Shown: piece after piece, positions 27,670 through 36,081 of the stretch
Layout: the number at the start of each line of letters is the position of its first letter
Position numbering within the stretch: the stretch's first letter is position 1
NCBI GenBank assembly: GCA_046520405.1
Contig: JBKGHI010000005.1
Span: 27,215-91,214 of the forward strand
DNA: 64,000 nucleotides
DNA from: Myxococcus sp046520405
GTDB lineage: Bacteria; Myxococcota; Myxococcia; Myxococcales; Myxococcaceae
Direction of reading: 5' to 3'
The notes under the pieces: generated by a model
Database searches by the model: none
Told to the model about the DNA's origin: nothing
What the model saw: only the letters and a program-made list of their open reading frames with translations
Translations under genes and position numbers: made by a program

Positions 27670-28512
27670 ATGCTCACCATGAAACGTGCCCTTCTCGCCC
27701 TGGCCGTCCTGGGGCTCACCACTCTCAGTGGCTGTGCCGCTCTCCAGAACATGTTGAAGGGGGCTTTCAAGAAGCCCACCCTCTCCTTCAAGACGGCCCG
27801 GCTCGCGGATGCATCGCTGTCCGACGCCACCATCAACCTGGTCTACGAGCTGAACAACCCCAACGGCTTCGGGTTGAACCTGGCCGAGGTGGACTACGCC
27901 TTCTTCGTGGAGGGCAAGCAGGTGGTGGCCGGCAAGCCGCGCCAGGGGCTGGCGCTCAAGGCCAACGGCAAGAGCGAGCTCATCTTCCCCGCCAACGTGA
28001 AGTTCGCGGACATCGTCCCCGTGCTGGAGACCTTCCTCAACAAGGACAAGGCCGCGTTCAAGGCGCAGGGCACGCTGGGCGTGAAGACGCCCATTGGCGT
28101 GCTGAGCTTCCCGCTGGCGAAGGAGGGCACCTTCGAGGTCCCCAAGATTCCGCAGGTGTCCTTCCAGGCGCCGCGCATCAAGGACATCACCCTGTCCGGC
28201 GCCACCGTGGAGTTCCCGCTGTCCATCACCAACCGCAACAGCTTCCCGCTGCCCGTGTCCGGCATCACCGGCGCGCTGAAAGTGGCGGGCGCGGATGTGG
28301 GCACGCTGTCCACCGGCAACCTGGGAAAGCTGGACGGCAGCGGGACGAAGCAGGTGACGCTGCCGCTCACCATCAACTTCGCCCGCGCGGCGAACGCGGC
28401 CCTGGCCCTGCGCTCGGGTGGCAATGCGCAGGTCCGCCTGGACGGAAAGCTCACCTCGGAATCGGAGAGCGTTCCCCTCAGTCTTAATCAGCTCCTCAAT
28501 TTCGTTAAGTGA
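27670..28512 (+). CDS. LEA14-like (WHy domain) lipoprotein
   Basis: A 280-residue lipoprotein. The signal ends at TLSGC near residue 21. Two copies of a beta-sandwich LEA-type-2/WHy domain follow. The first has INLVYELNNPNGFGLNLAEVDY near 55, and the second has VEFPLSITNRNSFPLPVSG near 180. The hallmark in each is an N-x-N-x-F-x-L-P/N pattern. Such proteins are linked to desiccation or envelope stress, by analogy with plant LEA14. The start may be the ATG at 27670 or one three codons later. A weak hairpin follows the stop. Confidence 0.85.
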   Translation: MLTMKRALLALAVLGLTTLSGCAALQNMLKGAFKKPTLSFKTARLADASLSDATINLVYELNNPNGFGLNLAEVDYAFFVEGKQVVAGKPRQGLALKANGKSELIFPANVKFADIVPVLETFLNKDKAAFKAQGTLGVKTPIGVLSFPLAKEGTFEVPKIPQVSFQAPRIKDITLSGATVEFPLSITNRNSFPLPVSGITGALKVAGADVGTLSTGNLGKLDGSGTKQVTLPLTINFARAANAALALRSGGNAQVRLDGKLTSESESVPLSLNQLLNFVK

Positions 28513-28514
28513 CG

Positions 28515-28535
28515 CCTGCCTGCACTGCGGGCAGG
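28515..28535 (+). terminator. Short hairpin after the LEA14-like gene
   Basis: CCTGCC, nine bases, GGCAGG, starting three bases after the stop at 28512 and followed by GGAAC rather than a T run. The stem is only six bp, so it is a weak candidate. Confidence 0.35.
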
Positions 28536-28617
28536 GGAACTGAACACAGGGTTGTCCCAGGGCGCCTCAGACGTTACGGTGGGGCGTCCTTGCCGCTTTT
28601 CCAAGGTCCAGACACAC

Positions 28618-29010
28618 ATGCGCCGCATTCTCTTCAAGTCGAAAATCCACCGCGCGACCGTCACCCAGGCTGACCTGGATTACGAGGGGTCCGTCACCAT
28701 TGATCGCGACCTGCTCCGCGCCGCGGACATCGTGGAGAACGAGAAGGTCGCGGTCTGGAACATCACCCAGGGCACGCGCCTGGAGACCTACGCACTGGAA
28801 GGTGAGGCCGGCAGCGGCGTCATCTGCATCAACGGCGCGGCGGCGCACCTGAACAAGCCGGGCGACCTGGTCATCCTCGCCACCTTCGCGGAGGTGGAGG
28901 AGGCCGAGGTGGCGAACTGGAAGCCCACCGTGGTGTTCGTCGACAAGGACAACCGCGTGGTCCCCGGGCAGACCAAGGAGATTCCGGGACCGCAACGCCG
29001 CACGGCCTGA
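28618..29010 (+). CDS. panD: Aspartate 1-decarboxylase
   Basis: A 130-residue pyruvoyl enzyme that turns L-aspartate into beta-alanine for pantothenate and coenzyme A synthesis. The proenzyme cleaves itself between Gly24 and Ser25 in YEGSVTID, and the new Ser becomes the pyruvoyl group. Other conserved parts are KSKIHRATVT at the start and the VICINGAAAHLNKPGDLVI block, which holds the active-site Asn. The length is normal. It stands 105 bases after the LEA14-like gene, and no other pantothenate genes are in the window. Confidence 0.97.
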   Translation: MRRILFKSKIHRATVTQADLDYEGSVTIDRDLLRAADIVENEKVAVWNITQGTRLETYALEGEAGSGVICINGAAAHLNKPGDLVILATFAEVEEAEVANWKPTVVFVDKDNRVVPGQTKEIPGPQRRTA

Positions 29011-29116
29011 GTTCCCCGCCGCGGCATCCCGCTGGCTTTTGCCCCATCGAGTGCCTTTTGCCATGCTCCTCCCTTTCTTAAAGGGTGGGGCAATGGGCCC
29101 CGGAGGAGTCGATACG

Positions 29117-29560
29117 ATGAGGCGGTCGTGGGTGAGCGCTGGCGCGCTCTCGCTGGTGCTGACGGGGTGTACGGGCACGGGAGCCTTCCGTCCGGATCCG
29201 AACAACGATGACCCGATCTATGGGGTCATCCCCGTCGTGAAGGCGCCGCCGCAGAACCGGTGCGAGGCGCTCGGCACCGCCTCCGCGCGGGGCTCGTGTG
29301 ACGACGCCCTCTACCTGGCCACCGAGTACACCCGCCGTCTGTCGGTGGGTGATGAGATTTGCCTCGAAGGCGGCTACGGCGAGGAGCCGGGCTATGCGTG
29401 CAAGGCGCGCGCGGCGGTCATCGACACCTCCCCCAATCAGGTGAAGCTGGAGGTGCGCGGGCCGAAGCCGGATTCGCGCTGGTTCAACGTGGAGATGCGG
29501 CACGCCTGGTACGAAGAAGGCGCGCTGGTGGACCTCTACCTGTCCGAGCGGGGTTATTGA
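29117..29560 (+). CDS. Small hypothetical lipoprotein
   Basis: A 147-residue protein of unknown family. The signal peptide ends with lipobox VLTGC near residue 18. The mature part starts with an Asp/Asn-rich stretch (PDPNNDDPIYG), then has several Cys (RCEAL, GSCDDALY, EICLEGGYG, YACKARAAV) that may form disulfides. It ends in a beta-rich segment. The start at 29117 is supported by GGAGGAG eight bases upstream. It is three bases from the EcsC gene, so they are co-transcribed. Confidence 0.75.
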   Translation: MRRSWVSAGALSLVLTGCTGTGAFRPDPNNDDPIYGVIPVVKAPPQNRCEALGTASARGSCDDALYLATEYTRRLSVGDEICLEGGYGEEPGYACKARAAVIDTSPNQVKLEVRGPKPDSRWFNVEMRHAWYEEGALVDLYLSERGY

Positions 29561-29563
29561 GGG

Positions 29564-30196
29564 ATGGGAATCTACGACAGCGTCGCGGAGCGGCTGGCCT
29601 TCATGAAGAAGATGACGCCGGCGGAGCTGAAGAAGCTCGGCTCGGCGCGACTGTCGGACATCGTCCTGCAGGAGGTGGCGCGCTCGCGCGTGCGCATCGC
29701 CACGCTGGAGAAGCGCTACCCGCAGGCGGCGCCTCGGGAGCTGGCCCAGCGCATCGTGGACGAGAAGAAGAACCTCGCGAGCATGGTGGGCGGGGTGAGC
29801 GGCGTGTTCGGCCTGGTGGCCTTGCCGGCGGACATGCTCTTCATGGCGTACCTGCAAATCCTCCTGCTCACGGACGTGGCCACGCTCTACAAGGTGAACC
29901 TCAAGACGGAGCGGGCGCGCGGGGAGATGCTGGATTTGTTCGGCTACGCCAACGGCCTGGGCCCCCTGCCTCGCGCGGGCCCCAAGGTGCTGGGGAAGCT
30001 GGCCGCCATGCTGCTGGAGAAGGGCGGCATGCACACGCTGGGGCGGGCCATGCCGCTGGTGGCCGCGCCCATCACCGCCTACTTCAACAACCAGCACATC
30101 CAGATGGTGGGTGAGCAGGCCGTGCGCTTCTACGAGGGCTTCGACAAGGCGCACGCCAAGGCGAAGGCGCAGCGCAAGAAGGCCAGCGGCGCCTGA
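29564..30196 (+). CDS. EcsC family protein
   Basis: A 210-residue protein matching the EcsC family by length and by the LPADMLFMAYLQILLLTDVA block, which is amphipathic to hydrophobic, plus the preceding SMVGGVSGVFGLVA glycine-rich helix. In Bacillus, ecsC lies beside an ABC transporter that affects secretion. Here its partner is a small lipoprotein gene three bases upstream. It is likely a peripheral membrane protein. The role is unknown. Confidence 0.85.
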   Translation: MGIYDSVAERLAFMKKMTPAELKKLGSARLSDIVLQEVARSRVRIATLEKRYPQAAPRELAQRIVDEKKNLASMVGGVSGVFGLVALPADMLFMAYLQILLLTDVATLYKVNLKTERARGEMLDLFGYANGLGPLPRAGPKVLGKLAAMLLEKGGMHTLGRAMPLVAAPITAYFNNQHIQMVGEQAVRFYEGFDKAHAKAKAQRKKASGA

Positions 30197-30348
30197 CCTC
30201 CGCGCTTTTCTTTTCAGGGGTCCGATATGCCTGTCCGTGCCTGGCCGTTGATGGGCCAGTCGGGGCGTTTGCCCCCTTGAAGACGGGTGCTCATCAGATT
30301 CCCCCGGGCCGGAGGGACGATGACGCCCGAGAGACGGAGGCGACCAGG

Positions 30349-30933
30349 ATGTCCGAGCTCTCGGTGGAAGTGCGGGTTCAGGTGGCGCGGCTGAGGAATC
30401 TGCTCATCGACGTAGCGCGCTGCGGTGCGCTGGGCAGTCCCCTGGGTGCTCTGCCGCATACGGAACTGGACCCCATGGAGGTCCAGGCCATCTGGTGGCT
30501 GAAGGCGGAGAGCCTCCTTCCCGTGAACATCCTCGCGGAGCGGCTGGGCGGCATCGCCCCGCCCCGGCTGAGCCGACTGCTGGATAGGTTGGAGGCCGCG
30601 CAGCTCGTCCAGCGCGAGCGCTCCGTGCGGCATGATCGCCGCCGCGTCCGGGTGCGGCTCACGGAGCAGGGGCGCGCCCTGGCGGAGCAGGCTGATTCGG
30701 TGGTCCAGGAGCGCATGGCCCGGCTGCTGATGCCGCTGGAGGGGGAGCAGCGCAGCGCCCTGATGGACCTGCTCGAGGGATGGGTGGAGGCACTGGGCGG
30801 GAAGAACCGCGCGGCGGACGTTGTCGCCGAAGAGGGTGAGACGGACGCCAACGCTACTGAAGAACTGGCGCCCGCCCCGACGCCCAGGCGCACTCGCGCG
30901 GAGCTGATGGCCATTACCGCCAACGCGGCCTGA
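30349..30933 (+). CDS. MarR-family transcriptional regulator
   Basis: A 194-residue winged-helix repressor. The DNA-binding part is LPVNILAERLGGIAPPRLSR, then LLDRLEAAQLVQRERS with the wing RHDRRRVRVRLTEQG, all standard MarR features. It lacks the usual Cys redox switch, so a small ligand may be the signal. The start at 30349 has GGAGG eight bases before it. A frame extends 24 codons further upstream but has no ribosome site. The C-terminal ~40 residues are acidic then basic and probably disordered. It stands alone, and a bidirectional terminator follows. Confidence 0.92.
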   Translation: MSELSVEVRVQVARLRNLLIDVARCGALGSPLGALPHTELDPMEVQAIWWLKAESLLPVNILAERLGGIAPPRLSRLLDRLEAAQLVQRERSVRHDRRRVRVRLTEQGRALAEQADSVVQERMARLLMPLEGEQRSALMDLLEGWVEALGGKNRAADVVAEEGETDANATEELAPAPTPRRTRAELMAITANAA

Positions 30934-30946
30934 CACGCGAGCCCCA

Positions 30947-30980
30947 GGCGCTGCTCGTGACCATCACCGCGAGCAGCGTC
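30947..30980. terminator. Bidirectional terminator between marR and the surface protein gene
   Basis: A 9-bp perfect stem CGCTGCTCG / CGAGCAGCG, extended by a G-U and a G-C pair, with a 12-nt loop. It lies in the 58-base gap between two convergent genes. TCCTTCC follows on the plus strand. Confidence 0.55.
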
Positions 30981-30991
30981 CTTCCTGGAGC

Positions 30992-32717
30992 CTAGAGCTG
31001 CACGCGAACCTTGCCTCCGCGCCGGCAGGCCTCGGAGACCTCCCCTATCCATGGCGCGTATCCCTCCGCCTTCACCTCCAGGTGCAGGCCGAAGGGCTTC
31101 ACACGCCCCAGCCGCCAGCGCCCTTCCGCATCCGTGAGTCCCCAGGCGGGAGGCAGTGAGCTCACGTCGCTCGATGCGGTGACGCGCGCGCCGAACACCG
31201 GCTTACGGCCGTCCGTGACGAGCACGTCACAGTCGTTTCCCTCCACGTCCACCTGGAAGGTGACGGCGCCGTCCGCCATGTCCTCGCCCATGTCCGCTGC
31301 GGTGCTGGTGTAGACCTCGTGAACGGAGAAGGACACCAGCACGCGGTAGCGCCCCGGCTCCAGGATGGACACGGCCATTCCATCCTCCTCCGGGATGAAC
31401 GCACCGGCGGAGGCCAGCCCCCACTGCGTGTCGTGACGCCACCGCTGGAGGACGAATACGGGATAGGGCTTCTGCGTCCGCGCTTCCATCCGCGCCCGTA
31501 TGGCGCCATCCATGCGCAGCACGAGCCACCGGTAGGCCTTCACGCGCCACGTCACCTCGGCATCACGCACACCGGACTCGGGCATGAATTGGAACGACTG
31601 CTCCGTCTCGGTCACGGGGCGCCGGGAAACGGGCGACGCCACCTCGACGCGGAAGCGGGAGGACTCCCACGACGGCAGCCCCGACACGACAAAGCGCCCA
31701 TCCGGCGCGAGTGGGACCTCCACATCCTCCGGCCCCAGAAGCCTCGCGCCTTCCGGGGGGCTGGTCGTTCCTTCCAGCTCCAGCTTCCCCCGCAGCGTCA
31801 CCGTCTCCCCCACGCCCTCGGGGAAGAGTTCGTCCACGTCCAACACCACCGGCTCCACACGCCCCTCGCGCAGCGGCACCTCTACCCTCTTGCTGCCCCG
31901 CCCAGCCGCGCTCTGGAGCTGCAACAACACCGAGGGGTCCGGAGGCAACGGCAGCAGCTCCAGCGGCTTTCCCACGAGGAGCGGAAGCGCCGTCCCATCC
32001 GCGAGCGCGGAGGCGAGAGTCGGCGCGACGTGCCGGACCACGGGCAGCAGCTCGCTCGCGCGCTCCGCGTCACCCACGTCCTGGGCTACGCCCCGCACCA
32101 CACGAAGAGAGAACGGACCATGCTCGGGCCGGACGCCCGTGAGCCGAACGCGCACCCCGGTCGCGCCCGAGCGGACAGGACGGCCTCCATGACACCCGTG
32201 AAGTCCTCCGCTTCGGGCACCACATCGCCCAGCCAGAACGTTCCATCCGCGTCCCAGGCCACCACCCGGTAGAGCGGCGCCGCGGGCACGGGCACCGGCC
32301 CCAACGTCCCTCCCGTCACGGAGGGCGTCACCTCCACGGGCCGCCACTCGGACACGTTGGCCAGGTCCTCCAGGCGCTCGGGCCCGGCGCCCGTGCGTCC
32401 CTCGCGCTTCGACACCTCCCACATGTGCCGGTCCGCGTCGGAGATAGACGTCACCCCCACGCGGGCCTCGCCCTGGAAGGGCACGTCCCCACGCAGCACC
32501 ACGCGCAGCCGGGGCCCCTCCGCGCGCGTGGGCTCCGGCGCCACGGGCGGCGGCGGGCTCCCAGGGGAGGGGCTTCCGTGCGCTCAACGGGCGCGCGCGA
32601 CGCCGCCACCGGCGCGGCGACGTCCACTGGCCACAGCCACCACAGCGCGAGCGCCGCCAGCACCAGCAGCGCGACCGCTCCCCCACCCCATGAGCGTTGT
32701 TCCAAGGCCTTCCTCAA
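30992..32717 (-). pseudogene. Single-pass membrane protein with carboxypeptidase-regulatory-like domains, two frameshifts
   Basis: Three successive frames make one protein of about 575 residues. Frame one (from 32717) gives an N-terminal anchor, SWGGGAVALLVLAALALWWL. Frame two carries RVVLRGDVPFQGEARVGV and the DGTFWLGDVV region. Frame three carries the rest, ending in a typical carboxypeptidase-regulatory-like domain (DVLVTDGRKPVFGARVTASS ... GLTDAEGRWRLGRVKP). One base is missing near 32564-32572 (two GGGG runs) and another near 32166-32168 (a CCC run). Both joins then read smoothly. The start overlaps the stop of the nuclease-like gene (ATGA). It is probably a surface-exposed beta-sandwich protein of unknown role. 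Confidence 0.75.
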
Positions 32718-33577
32718 TCCGTATCGCTGGTGGAATACAGCGTCAGATAGATGGGCGCGTGGTCCGACAGGCGGGTGACGAAGTCCCGCGTGTTCGCGAT
32801 GTAGTCGCGCCCCGCCGAAGAGAACTCCGTCACGTAGGCAGGCTGCATCCAGAAGTGGTCATAGGCATTCACGTAGCCCCCACTGAGGTTGATGGTGGTG
32901 GCCACGTTCAGCTTGCACTCCACCGTCGGAGACAACGCCACCAGGTTCGCCCACGACGCCGACGTGCACGCCATGTTGTGGTCCCCCACCAGGATGACGT
33001 CCTGGTCGGTGCTGCTGGCATCCTGCACCGACTTGAACACCGCGCCGAACTGCTTCACCTCTGCGTCACGGTCGGACAGGTTGCCCCAGACGGTGTGCCA
33101 GTTGATGAACGTGTAGTCCGCCCCCGTGGGCGTGTGCCGCACGCGGACGATTTGCGGCTCGCGCTCGAACTTGTCACCCGTGTCGGCATACACGCTGGAT
33201 GACAGCAGGGACACGGTGTCCTCCCGGTACAGCACCGCGTAGATTTCCTTGTACGACGAGCGCCCGATGAGCGGCGTCTGCGCGTAACGCCACTTCACGC
33301 CGGACACCGCGTTGAGCTCCGCCACGATGGCCGGAACCACGCTGGTGTTCATCACCTCCTGCAAGAACACCAAATCACAGCCGTTGTTGGAGTTGCTGTT
33401 CGCGCCGTACTGCCGCCAGATCTGCTCGGCATTCTCCCGATACGTCTGCTCCGCGGTCCAACCCTCGTGACGCAGATTCCAGCTGACCACGCGCAGATAC
33501 GAACCCGCCTGCGCCAGCGCGGGAACCGCCAGGACGACCAGCACCACCACACGCAGCAAGAAGGACGGCAATCCCAT
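32714..33577 (-). CDS. Secreted endonuclease/exonuclease/phosphatase family protein
   Basis: A 287-residue exported protein with the DNase I-like fold. A signal peptide covers about the first 24 residues and ends AQA. The catalytic landmarks are VVSWNLRHEG (Asn), FLQEVMN (Glu), FINWHTVWGN (His), VGDHNMAC (Asp and Asn) and LSDHAPIYL (Asp-His) at the C-terminus. Relatives cleave DNA, inositol phosphates or sphingolipids, so the substrate is open. The start at 33577 is chosen for its GAGG site and signal peptide. It is coupled to the downstream membrane protein gene. Confidence 0.88.
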   Translation of the reverse strand: MGLPSFLLRVVVLVVLAVPALAQAGSYLRVVSWNLRHEGWTAEQTYRENAEQIWRQYGANSNSNNGCDLVFLQEVMNTSVVPAIVAELNAVSGVKWRYAQTPLIGRSSYKEIYAVLYREDTVSLLSSSVYADTGDKFEREPQIVRVRHTPTGADYTFINWHTVWGNLSDRDAEVKQFGAVFKSVQDASSTDQDVILVGDHNMACTSASWANLVALSPTVECKLNVATTINLSGGYVNAYDHFWMQPAYVTEFSSAGRDYIANTRDFVTRLSDHAPIYLTLYSTSDTD

Positions 33578-33771
33578 GGAGTGACCTCGGCGAGAGAGGG
33601 CAGCCGTGTGGAGCGGCCGCACGCGCGAACCCGGCGCGCGCAACGGTCCTAGTGGATGAGGTTCGTGACCGGCAACCAACTTTCCTGAAACGCGAGAAAT
33701 AGAGGTCTTTCAGGACCCAGACCCTGTCGACCGCTCCCGCGCACGCGGAGAACACGCTTCTTCCGCCCATT

Positions 33772-33797
33772 AAATGCAAATTGATTGCATTTGAATC
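33772..33797. promoter_or_regulatory. Candidate operator, box 1 (perfect dyad)
   Basis: AAATGCAA, five bases, TTGCATTT is a perfect 8-bp inverted repeat, unusually AT-rich for this DNA. The 13-mer TTGCATTTGAATC (33785-33797) occurs again exactly in box 2. It lies 90 bases before the gene at 33887 in the divergent gap. The conserved core across the four boxes is GCAA-N5-TTGC. It is probably bound by a dimeric regulator. Confidence 0.65.
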
Positions 33798-33886
33798 ACG
33801 ATGGCAGATTGTTGCGGGCGTTCCTGGAATGGGGACCTGGCGGGGACGGCGGAGCTTTGTCCTGTCGCGAAGGAGGACGCGTCATC

Positions 33887-34543
33887 GTGAGCCGACTCAT
33901 CTGGAGTATGGGATTCATGGGCCTGGCGCTGGCCTGCGCCCTGGCGTCCTGGCTTCACCGGCCGGTGGCGCTTCCGCCCCGGGCCGAGGAACCCGCGCCG
34001 CCCGCTCCGCTCGTCCAGGCCCTGGCGCCTCGGCCAATCCCTGTCACGGCCCAGCCCTCCACGCCGGTCCTCCAAGCGCAGCCGGATGCCCGTCCCAGCA
34101 AAACATCCGCCTCGGCGCCCAACGTGGAGCGGCCCGCGCGCTCCCGGCGCACGCCACCCGCCCAGCGACTGCGATTGGTGACGGCCCTACGCGGCACGTA
34201 CTCCGCGCCTGATGCGCGCCGGGACGCGGTGCTGGCGGAGCTGACGGCCTCTGGTGAGAGCCACGAGCCCTGGACGGAGCAGGCGCGGGCGGCGCTGGCG
34301 CAGTGGCATGCCCAGGTGGAAACCGACGTGCTGCCCGTTCAGGCCGAGCCACCCCGCTGCTTCGCGGCGGGCTGCGTCGCGCGCGTCACCTTCCCCGATG
34401 GCGACTCGTTCCAGGAGTCCTTCCGCCGCACCGCTGACCTGCGGCTCGGCGAGGGCACCACGCACATGCAACTGCCTCCCGAACGCCGGGCCTCGGGCGA
34501 AGTCGTCGCCGCGTGGCTCGTCCTGCGTCCCGCCACGCCCTGA
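33887..34543 (+). CDS. Hypothetical membrane-anchored protein
   Basis: A 218-residue protein of unknown family. An N-terminal hydrophobic segment (about residues 8-24) anchors or exports it, and a long Pro/Ala-rich linker follows to about residue 95. The C-terminal ~110 residues are a compact domain with a Cys pair in PRCFAAGCVARVTFPDGD. The GTG at 33887 is supported by AGGAGG ten bases upstream. It is the first gene behind operator box 1 and lies 47 bases before the first HACxH lipoprotein gene, so they share a transcript and perhaps a signal. It lacks the HACxH motif itself. Confidence 0.7.
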   Translation: MSRLIWSMGFMGLALACALASWLHRPVALPPRAEEPAPPAPLVQALAPRPIPVTAQPSTPVLQAQPDARPSKTSASAPNVERPARSRRTPPAQRLRLVTALRGTYSAPDARRDAVLAELTASGESHEPWTEQARAALAQWHAQVETDVLPVQAEPPRCFAAGCVARVTFPDGDSFQESFRRTADLRLGEGTTHMQLPPERRASGEVVAAWLVLRPATP

Positions 34544-34590
34544 TTCCGCACCCCTGTCACCCCGCAGTACCCCTCCAAGGAGCAACCACC

Positions 34591-35196
34591 ATGAAGCTGG
34601 AGTTCCCCTTCAAGCAGTCCCTGCTCGTCACCAGCGTGGCCGTCCTGCTCGCCGGCTGCGGCACCACCGTCGAGGAAGAGGCCCCCGTGGCCCCCGAGAC
34701 CGCCGCGCTGGAGAGCAGCGAGGAGGCTCTGTTCAACGCCCTCCCCGCCTGCGAGGAGCCCGAGGAGTTGGAGCACGTCGTGGAGCACGCCTGCTACCAC
34801 GCCGAATACGGCCCCTTCGAGCCCATCACCGCCGCCGCCCTGGGCGCCCCCGTCCTGGTGGACGTCAGCCAGGCCCACACCGCCTACCAGCTCAGCCTGC
34901 CGCAGCGCTCGATGTTCAACTACGCCGGGCGCGTCTCGTTCCTCCCGGACGAGTCGGGTGAGTTCGCCTTCATCCTGTCGCGTCAGCGTGGCCTGCGCAT
35001 CTTCGAGGCCGCCACCGGCACCGAGGTGGCCCGTGAGTGCCGCTACACCGTCCCCGCCGAGGTCTGCGGCAGCCTGAAGACGGCCTACGTCGCGGACCTC
35101 GAGGCCGACACCGAGTACTACCTGGAGTTCCGCTCCATCCTCCCCTCCAACGCCGCCTTCACGCTCATCATCGAGGAGGCGGGTCACCACCACTGA
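34591..35196 (+). CDS. HACxH-motif lipoprotein, copy 1
   Basis: A 201-residue lipoprotein with lipobox LLAGC (Cys23) and an acidic linker. EHACYH at residues 65-70 is the shared motif of this locus. It is followed, as in the other copies, by a GPF-type turn, an AHTAYQLSLPQ strand, a beta-rich core and a second Cys region (ECRYTVPAEVC). The C-terminus ends AGHHH. The alternation of His and Cys in an exported protein suggests metal binding or a disulfide-stabilised fold. The family is unknown to me. AAGGAG lies nine bases before the ATG. A strong terminator follows. Confidence 0.78.
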   Translation: MKLEFPFKQSLLVTSVAVLLAGCGTTVEEEAPVAPETAALESSEEALFNALPACEEPEELEHVVEHACYHAEYGPFEPITAAALGAPVLVDVSQAHTAYQLSLPQRSMFNYAGRVSFLPDESGEFAFILSRQRGLRIFEAATGTEVARECRYTVPAEVCGSLKTAYVADLEADTEYYLEFRSILPSNAAFTLIIEEAGHHH

Positions 35197-35218
35197 CCTG
35201 ACCGGCGAAGCGTCGACC

Positions 35219-35257
35219 AGGCCCACGGCGGGAGCATCCTCCTCCCGCCGTGGGCCT
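35219..35257 (+). terminator. Strong terminator after HACxH copy 1
   Basis: A perfect 16-bp stem (35219-35234 with 35242-35257) with a 7-nt loop. The loop sits between GGCGGGAG and CTCCCGCC. It lies 22 bases after the stop at 35196 and separates copy 1 from box 2. The following T content is low, which is usual in this genome type. Confidence 0.7.
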
Positions 35258-35280
35258 TCGCATGTGTACACACCGCCACC

Positions 35281-35306
35281 AATTGCACTTGAGTTGCATT
35301 TGAATC
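35281..35306. promoter_or_regulatory. Candidate operator, box 2
   Basis: Shares the exact 13-mer TTGCATTTGAATC (35294-35306) with box 1. The half-site on the other side is GCAC instead of GCAA, at the same spacing. It lies only 24 bases before the ATG at 35331, so a bound protein would cover the promoter or the transcript start. A CATATAG stretch at 35314-35320 may be part of the -10 region. Confidence 0.65.
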
Positions 35307-35330
35307 CAGGAAGCATATAGGAAGCACCTC

Positions 35331-35966
35331 ATGCGCCCGACCCTCCGAGTCCTCTTCCTGGCCGCGTGTGCCGCGGCGGCCGTCGCCTGTGGCGGTGACG
35401 AAGACCCACCGCCCGTCGAACAAGGCGACCCCTGCGAGCCCAACGGCCACATCCACCGGGAGCCCGACGGCGACTGGTGCCACTGCAACAAGGGCTACGT
35501 GGCCGCCGAGGAGGGCCTGGCCTGCGTGCCGGACCCGAACCATGTCCCAGGCGAAGGCTTCGACTTCGGTGACGGCGGAGAGCACGCCTGCTGGCACGTG
35601 ACGAACGGCCCCTTCATCACAGTCAACGCCACCACCACCCGGCATCCCCGCGTGGACGACTTCCACACCTACTACACGGTGAAGCTCCTCCCGGAGAACG
35701 GCCAGTACGTGGGGACGTTCAGCTACAGGGCGTTCGCCACCGGCAGCTTCGTCGTCTACCTGAGCAGCCCGGACGTGCCCGTCACCCTGACCGAGACGGC
35801 CATCAACACCACCGTGCCGCAGGCCGGCGCCCAGGCCACGGACGGCTCGTGCGACGCGCTGAAGCACATGGTCGGCTACGAGCTGACGGACCGCGTCCAG
35901 TACACCCTCCAGCTCGGCCCCACCTCCCTGCCCGAGCTCAACATGGTCATCGAGCACATCGAGTAA
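35331..35966 (+). CDS. HACxH-motif lipoprotein, copy 2, with Cys-rich EGF-like segment
   Basis: A 211-residue lipoprotein (lipobox AVAC, Cys20). Residues 30-70 hold a small Cys-rich module (Cys35, 50, 52, 65; GDWCHCNKGYV) that resembles an EGF-like loop and also carries His residues (GHIHREP). EHACWH is at 84-89, followed by VTNGPF, then the DDFHTYYTVKLLP strand and a GSCDALKH region near 170. These match the other three copies in order. It has its own operator box and stands alone between two boxes. The function is unknown, and metal binding is an inference. Confidence 0.78.
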   Translation: MRPTLRVLFLAACAAAAVACGGDEDPPPVEQGDPCEPNGHIHREPDGDWCHCNKGYVAAEEGLACVPDPNHVPGEGFDFGDGGEHACWHVTNGPFITVNATTTRHPRVDDFHTYYTVKLLPENGQYVGTFSYRAFATGSFVVYLSSPDVPVTLTETAINTTVPQAGAQATDGSCDALKHMVGYELTDRVQYTLQLGPTSLPELNMVIEHIE

Positions 35967-35995
35967 GGCTTCCAGGACGAGCCGACCTTCCACAT

Positions 35996-36021
35996 TATTG
36001 AAACTAAGTTGCGTTTAAGTC
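35996..36021. promoter_or_regulatory. Candidate operator, box 3
   Basis: TTGCGTTTAAGTC (36009-36021) matches the 13-mer of boxes 1 and 2 at ten positions. The 13 bases before it match box 2 at eight positions. The half-site opposite TTGC is degenerate (GAAA). It lies 60 bases before the gene at 36082 and 30 bases after the previous stop. Confidence 0.5.
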
Positions 36022-36081
36022 ATGAGAGGCGGCTGCCGGTGCTCGCGGGTTCGGGCCCGGCTCACGAAAGGAAGCCTCATC